DNA of 5,045 nt from an uncultured Planctomycetaceae bacterium. GTDB lineage: Bacteria; Planctomycetota; Planctomycetia; Pirellulales; UBA1268. This document shows, piece after piece, positions 1 through 5,045 of the stretch (the stretch's first letter is position 1; every line of letters begins with the position of its first letter). The position numbers were made by a program, and so were the translations under genes. The stretch spans positions 1 to 5,045 of the forward strand of contig CAJAYZ010000937.1 of the NCBI GenBank assembly GCA_903949225.1, written 5' to 3'. Below the pieces are notes generated by a model that was given only the letters and a program-made list of their open reading frames with translations, was not told where the DNA came from and did no database searches.

Positions 1-2414
1 GCCAGATCCTCAACGAGGGGAGCGACGTCTCGATCGTGACGGGAGCGGCCAACTTCAGCGCCCCGGTCAAGCAGAATGCCACGATCAATCTCGGCGGCAT
101 CAAGTTCGACGCCCTGACAAATAAGGGAAAAGGAACGAAGATCAACCTCGGTGGCATCAGTTTCGGAACGCTCGAAAATCAGGCCGATGCAACCGAGATC
201 ACGCTCGTCAAGAATGAGTTTTCCGATCTCCTCAACAGCGGTGGCGGCGTCGATACGCGGATCGACATTCTCGGCGGCCGGTTTCTCTCGCTCACCAACA
301 CCGGCAACGGTGTCGGCCTCGTGCGCGTGGCTGACGCGGCCTTTGGTTCGGTCCGCAACGATGGCAATTTCGTCGGCCTGATCAATGTTGCCGGTGGGGC
401 CGAGGCAAACGTCCTCCTCAACGACGGCAATGGCGTGAATCTCGTCTACTCGGCGGGCGCCGGAGATGACGTGTTCGTGAACAACGCCTCGTGTGACGAT
501 CTCCATGGCAATGCCGTGGTGATGATGGTCGATCTCGGCGGTGGAGCCGACCGTGCCGTGATCGGCGGGCAAAAGCTCTTCGGTCGGATCATCAGCGGCA
601 TCGGTGACGAGAGGGTGTATTTCGTCGGCGGGGTGACAGGAGCGCTCCTCCTCGAGGAGAGTCCCTTCGGCGGGGTCGATACGCTCGACTTCTCGCGCCT
701 CACCGGCGGCGGAATCACGATCGATCTGGCGACCACGGCGCCCCAGGTCGTGCGGGCCGGGCTCATGCTGCTCCTCACCAACGGCCTGGGCGTCGAGAAT
801 GTCGTTGGGACGCCCGCTGCCGACACGATCCGCGGGAACGGCCTCGACAATCTCCTCACAGGCGCCGATCTCGCCGACGATCGTGGCGGACCGGCCTCGC
901 CCCTCAATGGCCGCACGCAGTTCGTGCTCCTCGACTTCGATTCCCGCACCGAGGCGGGCGAGCATCTGTACACGGACACCGAACGCGCCGCCATTCTGGC
1001 CGGCCTCACTTCGATCTACGCCGGCTTCCAGGTCTCGTTCGTGACCTCGGTGCCGGCGTGGGGCGAGTATGCCACGGTGTTCTTCAATCAGGCCCGGCCT
1101 GATGGCCAGCCTGGCGGCGACTCATCCGAGATCGACTTTGGCAACCGCAACCTCGGCGGCACGGCGATTGTTCAGGTCAACGGGCTGCTCGGGCTCCCTG
1201 GTGGACCTGAGGCGACCTCTGCCAATCTCGTTTCTGCGAGCACCTGGATGGCGGCCCATGAGCTCGGCCATCTGTTGGGCCTCCGGCACGCCGATGCCTT
1301 CGGGCCGGTTGGTTTCGTGGTGAACACCGCTCCCCAGACAGTGGGGCTGGCGGCGACGCCGGCCATTCCCGGGGCCCCGGCAGCGTGGGAGACGAACACC
1401 TCGATCATGGCGACGCCGGCTCTTACCGGATTCACGCTCGCCGACCTGACCACGAGCCACTTTTTCGGTGTGCGTGAGGCGGTCAAGCTCGCCTTCAATC
1501 AGCGGGCCCCGATCGTGCCCGACGGTCGGCTCCTCGTTGCCGAGCAGTCTGCTCCGCATGGCGGCATCAGCTCCGCCCAGAGCCTGTCCCTTGCCTCCCT
1601 GCCGGTCCCCAACACGCTCCGCCGCGGATTCGATGCCGGCAGCGAACTGGTCGTTGCCGCAGTCGACGTCATCGGGACGGTGGCGACGTCGGGCCAGAAG
1701 GACATCTACCGGATCGACGGCCGCCGCGGCGACCTGCTGAATCTCCAGGTGATGTCGAAGGCCCTCAACCGCTTCCAGGGCCAGAACTTCGATGCCTATC
1801 TGACCGTCTCCGATGCCGGCGGAAAGGTGATCGCCTCGAGCGACGATGAGTTCGAGAGTCAGGATCCCGCCATCACCGACCTCGTGCTCCCTGCCGACGG
1901 CAGCTACTTCCTCGAGGTCCGCGGCTACGACGCGACCCAGACCGGAAGCTACGAACTGTTCGTCTGGCGGTTCGACAGCGCAAGCCCACTCGATGCCGGC
2001 GACCTCATCGACGGCCGGGATGGCAACGACATCCTCCTCGGCGGTGCCGGCGAGGACATCCTTTTCGGCGGGGAGGGGAATGATCTCCTCACCGGCGGCA
2101 GCGGGGACGATCTCCTCGTCGGGGGTGACGGAGCCGACCGGCTCAATGGTGGGACCGACGACGACATCCTCGTCGCCGGCGATACCAATTCCGCCACCGA
2201 GATCTGGAACGATCCGGTGAAAATGCGGATGTTCGTGTCGGCCTGGTCGACGAAGGGCTTCCGGTTCGCGATCCTCCGCGAAGGAACAACCGGGGACTGC
2301 AGCCAGGACGTGCTCACCGGTGGCCTGGGGGCCGATTGGTTCATCGTCAGCAGAGAAGACCGGATCCTCGATCGCTCGAGCAGCCAGGGCGACGTGGTCG
2401 ACATCGTGCGGTAG
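1..2414 (+). CDS. Partial (5'-truncated) secreted metzincin metalloprotease with solenoid repeats, PPC domain and RTX repeats
   Basis: Probably an exported zinc endopeptidase or adhesin. The frame is open from base 3, and the repeat pattern already runs upstream of the first possible start (GTG at 36), so that codon is internal and the N-terminus lies outside the window. Residues are numbered here from that GTG. Residues 17-157 are 19-21-residue repeats. Residues 212-285 form a haemolysin-type block (GGVDTLDFS, ENVVGTPAADTIRGNGLDN). Residues 290-490 are a metzincin domain: HELGHLLGLRH at 408-418 supplies zinc ligands H408, H412 and H418 and catalytic E409, and SIMA at 456-459 is the Met-turn. 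Residues 541-646 resemble a bacterial pre-peptidase C-terminal (PPC) domain. Residues 658-711 are six RTX nonapeptides. Residues 717-792 form a cap with one more RTX-like turn (LTGGLGADWF). RTX repeats usually bind calcium outside the cell; export by a type I system is inferred, as no transporter gene is visible. Substrate is unknown. The gene converges on the kinase gene. Fold assignment is firm; biological role is not. Confidence 0.93.
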   Translation, partial: QILNEGSDVSIVTGAANFSAPVKQNATINLGGIKFDALTNKGKGTKINLGGISFGTLENQADATEITLVKNEFSDLLNSGGGVDTRIDILGGRFLSLTNTGNGVGLVRVADAAFGSVRNDGNFVGLINVAGGAEANVLLNDGNGVNLVYSAGAGDDVFVNNASCDDLHGNAVVMMVDLGGGADRAVIGGQKLFGRIISGIGDERVYFVGGVTGALLLEESPFGGVDTLDFSRLTGGGITIDLATTAPQVVRAGLMLLLTNGLGVENVVGTPAADTIRGNGLDNLLTGADLADDRGGPASPLNGRTQFVLLDFDSRTEAGEHLYTDTERAAILAGLTSIYAGFQVSFVTSVPAWGEYATVFFNQARPDGQPGGDSSEIDFGNRNLGGTAIVQVNGLLGLPGGPEATSANLVSASTWMAAHELGHLLGLRHADAFGPVGFVVNTAPQTVGLAATPAIPGAPAAWETNTSIMATPALTGFTLADLTTSHFFGVREAVKLAFNQRAPIVPDGRLLVAEQSAPHGGISSAQSLSLASLPVPNTLRRGFDAGSELVVAAVDVIGTVATSGQKDIYRIDGRRGDLLNLQVMSKALNRFQGQNFDAYLTVSDAGGKVIASSDDEFESQDPAITDLVLPADGSYFLEVRGYDATQTGSYELFVWRFDSASPLDAGDLIDGRDGNDILLGGAGEDILFGGEGNDLLTGGSGDDLLVGGDGADRLNGGTDDDILVAGDTNSATEIWNDPVKMRMFVSAWSTKGFRFAILREGTTGDCSQDVLTGGLGADWFIVSREDRILDRSSSQGDVVDIVR
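84..443 (+). repeat. Coding tandem repeat, about 57-63 bp (19-21 residues), solenoid-like
   Basis: Six consecutive units begin at 84, 141, 198, 261, 321 and 381 (57, 57, 63, 60, 60 and 63 bp). The protein pattern is I-x-[LIV]-x4-F-x2-[LV]-x-N-x-G, for example INLGGIKFDALTNKG and IDILGGRFLSLTNTG. The sixth unit is shifted by one residue. A degenerate seventh unit starts at 444 (VYSAGAGDDVFVNN). Partial units also lie to the left: ILNEG at about 6-20 and IVTGAANF from 33, so the array continues beyond the window. Similarity is clear in protein but weak in DNA, which points to old, selected repeats. A hydrophobic-in/Asn-Gly-turn rhythm of about 20 residues suggests a parallel beta-helix; this is inference. 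Confidence 0.8.
2007..2168 (+). repeat. RTX (haemolysin-type calcium-binding) nonapeptide array, six 27-bp units
   Basis: Six in-register nonapeptides occupy local residues 658-711: IDGRDGNDI, LLGGAGEDI, LFGGEGNDL, LTGGSGDDL, LVGGDGADR and LNGGTDDDI. The inner four fit GGxGxDx closely, while the first and last are degenerate. Arrays of this kind fold as a parallel beta-roll with calcium between successive turns and commonly accompany type I secretion. Six units is a short array compared with many RTX toxins. A separate RTX-like turn, LTGGLGADW, reappears near the C-terminus at about 2313-2339. Confidence 0.92.
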
Positions 2415-2438
2415 TCGCGGTCGCGGGGCTTGGCCGAC

Positions 2439-2461
2439 CTCAGGGCGATGTCAGCCCTGAG
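2439..2461. terminator. Possible bidirectional terminator hairpin at the convergent 3' ends
   Basis: CTCAGGGC (2439-2446) and GCCCTGAG (2454-2461) form a perfect 8-bp stem with a 7-nt loop. The hairpin starts 24 bases after the protease stop codon. Its left arm contains the kinase TGA codon and its right arm lies in the last kinase codons. Neither strand has a T-run after the stem, so this is not a canonical intrinsic terminator. It may simply block read-through or protect 3' ends. Confidence 0.35.
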
Positions 2462-4893
2462 ATGATCTCCCCGAAGGCCGGCCGGGGCTTGAGCGGGAGG
2501 AGATCTGGCTCGGTCGTGAGCGTGACTTTGTCTTTGTAGCCCGCCGCCACCGCTTCTTGGATCGCTTCGATCGCCTTCTCGCCGAGGGCATCGGCGGCGC
2601 TGGGATCGGTGTCACGAACGACCGTCGAGCATTGGGTGAAGCAGCGGGCGATGCAGATGAGGAGCTCGGAGTCGCTCGAAGGGGTGCGGATCGTCTCGGC
2701 GATCGAGGTCGCCTTTTCCCACGCTCCGCAGCGGGCGAGCGTGAGCATCAATTCGATCTGGCGCTCGATGTTTCCTTCATCGAGGCTGGCGGTGCGTTCC
2801 CGAAGTTGCCGCGCCTCTTCGAACCAGGAAACCGACTTCTCCCGATTCCCGGACATCGCTTCAACAACGCCGAGGCGGTGGCATTCGATGGCGACGTTCC
2901 GGATCTGATCGACGTCGTTTTTGTCGAGCGAAAGCACGCTGCGATTGATCGCCAACGAGCGCTCGAAGTCGCGACGGGCCCCGTCGAGGTCCCCCGTCCG
3001 CAGGCCGATGTCGCCATGGTTGCCCAGGGCACTGGCGAGTTCGATTTGTGTGCCGAGATCCTCTCGGTCGGCCGCGAGAATCTCCTCGTTGGTGGCCAGG
3101 CAGCGGGAGTAATACTCCCGTGACTGCCCGATGTCTCCGAGCAGGAAGGCCGATTCCCCCAGTCCCTGATACGACCGGGCCAGATCCTTGTGGAGCGAGC
3201 GATCGTCCGGAAACTCTTCAAGGAGTTTGCGGCGGAGGCCGATCGTCTCCTCCAGCAACGTAGCTGCCTCCATCGGATTGCCCTGCCGGAGGAGGCCCAC
3301 CGCCAGATTCGTCAGGGCCTCGGCGAGGCTCCGCGTGATGTCCAGCGGCTCGAGTTCTCCCTGGCCATCAGAGGAACTGCCGGGGGGACGGCCACTGAGC
3401 TTTCTCCAGATGGCGAGGGACTGCCGATGGCAATCGAGGCTCGCCGCCATGTCGTGCTCCACTTCTTGCCGCATTTCACCGAGGGTGGAGAGCACGGAAG
3501 CGAGGTTGCTCTGGGCTGCGGCGTTGTCGGGGAAGTCGTTGGCCCGCCGCCAGGCGATCGTGTGGGAGTCGACATACTCCTCCATCGCTTCCTTGGTGGA
3601 GCCGAGCCTGCGGAAGGTGTTGCCGAGGTGCATGCGGGCCGCGAGTTCCGTCGTCTCGGTCGATCGCGAGCCGTTCATGGTCGAGGAGAGTTTTCTGAGG
3701 GCTTCCAGCCCCGTCTCGAGGAGCGATTTCTTGAGTTTCTCCGTGCCCGGAGCCTGCTCGAGTTGGGTTTGGATCTCATCAACGACGGTTTGGATCAACA
3801 ACAGCCCGTCGCTGGCCCGCTTGGCGGCAAGCGCTTCGTTGGCTTCCGCTTCAAGCTTGGCGTCGTCGGCCGTTTTCTTCGCCGCGACCGCTTCCTTCCG
3901 GGACTTGTCGATCACGATTGCCGCTGCAGTTGACCCGACCGACACCACGGCCAAGAGGCCGATGACGGCCGCGACGAGGCCGGCGGTGCGCGGATTGCGG
4001 CGGCACCAACGCCACAGCCGTTCTGCTGCGGAGGTCGGCCGAGCGAGAATCGGTTCGCCGGCGAGGAACCGACGGCAGTCCTCGGCCAACGCCACGGCAT
4101 CCACATACCGCCGGTCCGGGTCCTTCTGGAGGCATTTCAGGCAGATTGTCTCGACATCGGCAGGAACGTTCGACACCAGCAGCGAGGGCCGCACCGGCTC
4201 CTCGTTGACCACCAACAGCGTCGTCTCATAAGGGGATGCCCCGAGGAACGGCGGACGGCCGACGAGCATTTCGTAAAGGATTGCACCGAGGGCGTAGATG
4301 TCGACGGACGGCCCGTACGTTTCGCAGAGGGCCTGTTCGGGCGCCATGTAGCTCGGCGTGCCGATCTGAGAGCCGCTGCGGGTCTGGCTCGACTTGCTTT
4401 CGAGTTCCTTGGCGAGGCCGAAGTCGGTGATCTTGGGCGTGCCGTCGCTGCTCACAAGGACGTTGGCCGGCTTGAGATCGCGGTGGACAATCCCTTTGGC
4501 GTGGGCGGCATCGACTCCCCCGGCAAGACGTTGAATCAACTCAACGGCATCCCGCGGGGGCTGGGGGGTGCCGTTGATCGCAACGTCGAGCGATGCTCCG
4601 TCGACGAACTCGAGCGATAGAAACGGAAGCCCTTCGCTCTCGCCGAGATCGTAGATCTGGACGACATTCGGGTGCTTGAGCGCGGCAACGGCTCGGGCCT
4701 CGGTCTCAAACCGCACCAATTGCTCCGCCGAGGTGTGCTTGCCGGCCAAGATCATCTTCAAGGCCACGAGGCGATTGAGGGCCTTTTGCCGAGCTTTGTA
4801 GACAACTCCCGTCGTACCGCGGCCCAACTCGTCGAGCAGTTCGTAGCCGTTGACGGTTGGTAAACGATGGTTGGCGGACGAACTTTTTTCCAT
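2440..4893 (-). CDS. Membrane-anchored Hanks-type Ser/Thr protein kinase with C-terminal TPR domain
   Basis: A complete 817-residue gene, predicted to phosphorylate Ser/Thr on unknown partners at the cytoplasmic membrane. The kinase domain (about 17-275) has all catalytic elements: glycine loop GRGTTGV (24-30), VALK lysine K46, alpha-C glutamate probably E65, HRDLKPAN (137-144, catalytic D139), DFG (157-159), APE (184-186), D198 and R262. The activation segment is Ser/Thr-rich (166-175), as expected for autophosphorylation. An Arg/Trp-rich stretch (291-302) precedes one transmembrane helix (about 303-328), placing the kinase inside by the positive-inside rule. A charged coiled coil follows (330-361), then about seven TPR-like helical pairs (about 418-785), and a tail with the DLLPLKPRPAF element (798-808) seen in planctomycete TPR kinases. 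ATG at 4893 is the only start: an in-frame TAG lies at 4927-4929 with no ATG, GTG or TTG between. No Shine-Dalgarno is visible. The kinase call is near certain; stimulus and targets are unknown. Confidence 0.97.
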   Translation of the reverse strand: MEKSSSANHRLPTVNGYELLDELGRGTTGVVYKARQKALNRLVALKMILAGKHTSAEQLVRFETEARAVAALKHPNVVQIYDLGESEGLPFLSLEFVDGASLDVAINGTPQPPRDAVELIQRLAGGVDAAHAKGIVHRDLKPANVLVSSDGTPKITDFGLAKELESKSSQTRSGSQIGTPSYMAPEQALCETYGPSVDIYALGAILYEMLVGRPPFLGASPYETTLLVVNEEPVRPSLLVSNVPADVETICLKCLQKDPDRRYVDAVALAEDCRRFLAGEPILARPTSAAERLWRWCRRNPRTAGLVAAVIGLLAVVSVGSTAAAIVIDKSRKEAVAAKKTADDAKLEAEANEALAAKRASDGLLLIQTVVDEIQTQLEQAPGTEKLKKSLLETGLEALRKLSSTMNGSRSTETTELAARMHLGNTFRRLGSTKEAMEEYVDSHTIAWRRANDFPDNAAAQSNLASVLSTLGEMRQEVEHDMAASLDCHRQSLAIWRKLSGRPPGSSSDGQGELEPLDITRSLAEALTNLAVGLLRQGNPMEAATLLEETIGLRRKLLEEFPDDRSLHKDLARSYQGLGESAFLLGDIGQSREYYSRCLATNEEILAADREDLGTQIELASALGNHGDIGLRTGDLDGARRDFERSLAINRSVLSLDKNDVDQIRNVAIECHRLGVVEAMSGNREKSVSWFEEARQLRERTASLDEGNIERQIELMLTLARCGAWEKATSIAETIRTPSSDSELLICIARCFTQCSTVVRDTDPSAADALGEKAIEAIQEAVAAGYKDKVTLTTEPDLLPLKPRPAFGEIISGLTSP

Positions 4894-4903
4894 GAAAAAA
4901 AGT
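4881..4903 (-). promoter_or_regulatory. Inverted repeat enclosing the kinase start codon
   Basis: Read on the minus strand, ACTTTTTT (4903-4896) pairs with AAAAAAGT (4889-4882), an 8-bp stem that leaves the six-base loop TCATGG with the ATG inside it. A G-T wobble and a C-G pair could extend the stem inward on paper. No GGAGG-like element is present at the usual distance. The stem is AT-rich and weak as RNA, so it could be an accident of the Lys-Lys-like codons, or it could affect initiation. Confidence 0.4.
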
Positions 4904-4929
4904 ATCGCCGTGAGGTCTAAGCCAGTCTA
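4901..4929 (-). promoter_or_regulatory. Weak sigma70-like promoter candidate for the kinase, implying a leaderless transcript
   Basis: On the minus strand, TAGACT (4929-4924) matches the -35 consensus TTGACA at four of six positions. GATACT (4906-4901) matches the -10 consensus TATAAT at four of six, and the spacer is exactly 17 bp. A start site about seven bases downstream of the -10 would fall at 4894-4893, the A of the ATG. This agrees with the absence of a Shine-Dalgarno sequence. Two four-of-six boxes occur often by chance, so this is only a candidate. Confidence 0.25.
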
Positions 4930-4987
4930 GTGGCCATTCTTCCAATGGGTGGGTGGCTGGTGGCGGGCGGGATTTTCTCAGGGCCTG

Positions 4988-5032
4988 AAAACGAGAAAGC
5001 CCGCCGCTGGGCGTGCCAGGGGCGGGCTCTCG
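4988..5032 (-). terminator. Likely Rho-independent terminator of a minus-strand gene beyond the right edge
   Basis: AGCCCGCC (4998-5005) pairs perfectly with GGCGGGCT (5021-5028). Inside, after a G-G mismatch, CTGG (5007-5010) pairs with CCAG (5016-5019) around a 5-nt loop. Outside, CGAG (4992-4995) can pair with CTCG (5029-5032) across an AA bulge. Read leftward, the GC-rich stem runs into TTTCTCGTTTTC, a T-rich tail; read rightward it is followed by GC-rich sequence. The signal is therefore oriented to end leftward transcription entering from the right, insulating the kinase promoter. Confidence 0.65.
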
Positions 5033-5045
5033 CGGATCATGAAAC

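Larger units (their letters stand above)
4894..5045. other. Intergenic region upstream of the kinase gene
   Basis: No gene is supported here. From left to right this stretch holds the start-codon inverted repeat, the weak promoter candidate, a G-rich tract on the plus strand (4947-4971) and a strong terminator-like hairpin (4988-5032). The last 13 bases contain an ATG on each strand and a possible minus-strand TGA at 5039-5037. None can be assigned to a gene without the neighbouring sequence. Confidence 0.7.

Noticed and set aside
36..38. GTG at 36 as the start of the protease gene
   Set aside because: The same frame is open to the left edge and the upstream residues (ILNEGSDVSIV) already follow the repeat pattern, so the GTG is an internal valine codon.
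446..1009. Minus-strand open frame of 187 codons opposite the protease gene
   Set aside because: Low-complexity Pro/Ser/Arg composition typical of antisense shadows; the plus strand encodes clear domains across the same bases.
3190..3933. Plus-strand open frame of 247 codons antisense to the kinase
   Set aside because: Its frame sits opposite the kinase codons and its composition is a mirror of them; no domain or start signal is visible.
3188..4231. Plus-strand open frame of 347 codons antisense to the kinase
   Set aside because: It lies wholly opposite a kinase with intact motifs, its translation is Ser/Arg-rich with no recognisable domain, and long antisense frames are expected in GC-rich coding DNA.
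2415..4893. Functional pairing of the kinase with the protease as a new two-gene system
   Set aside because: The genes converge, share no promoter, and each has an architecture common on its own in planctomycetes; nothing in the sequence links them.
4921..4934. GCCA-N6-TGGC inverted repeat with central CTAG as an operator
   Set aside because: Four-base arms are too short to separate from chance, and no regulator gene is present to support it.
4706..4945. Minus-strand frame overlapping the kinase start and open to the right edge
   Set aside because: It overlaps the kinase N-terminus in another frame, runs through the terminator hairpin and shows no recognisable protein features.
4973..4991. 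TTTTC / GAAAA inverted repeat beside the terminator
   Set aside because: Only five base pairs with an imperfect inner part; it overlaps the T-rich tail of the stronger hairpin and needs no separate explanation.

Overview
The window holds two large convergent genes and one short intergenic stretch. It almost certainly comes from a GC-rich member of the Planctomycetota (inference). The best evidence is the minus-strand gene: an N-terminal Hanks-type Ser/Thr kinase, an Arg/Trp-rich juxtamembrane segment, one transmembrane helix, a coiled coil, and a long TPR region ending in a short 'EPDLLPLKPRPAF'-type tail. That architecture is expanded in this phylum. The plus-strand gene also fits: large secreted mosaics of beta-solenoid, metzincin, PPC and RTX segments are typical of planctomycete surface and exoproteins. 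I cannot name a genus.

Layout. Positions 1-2414 (+) carry the 3' part of a very long gene whose reading frame is open through the left edge, so its true start and any signal peptide are missing. In order it encodes a 19-21-residue solenoid-like repeat, a haemolysin-type block, a complete metzincin metalloprotease domain with HExxHxxGxxH and a Met-turn, a PPC domain, six RTX nonapeptides and a C-terminal cap. Positions 2440-4893 (-) carry the complete 817-residue membrane kinase. The stop codons of the two genes are separated by 25 bp. An 8-bp stem hairpin spans the end of the kinase gene and may separate the two transcription units. Positions 4894-5045 contain no supported gene. This stretch holds the kinase upstream region (no Shine-Dalgarno, a start codon inside an inverted repeat, a weak promoter candidate), a G-rich tract, and a strong hairpin with a T-rich tail that looks like the terminator of a minus-strand gene lying past the right edge.

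How they work together. The first protein is probably an exported calcium-stabilised protease or adhesin; the second is probably a cytoplasmic-membrane signalling kinase with its TPR domain outside the membrane. Convergent orientation gives no reason to link them in one pathway, and I see no mobile element, CRISPR array, tRNA or rRNA. I do not see strong evidence for an undescribed multi-gene system. The points most worth checking are the uncharacterised solenoid repeat in the protease and the unusual 5' end of the kinase gene.
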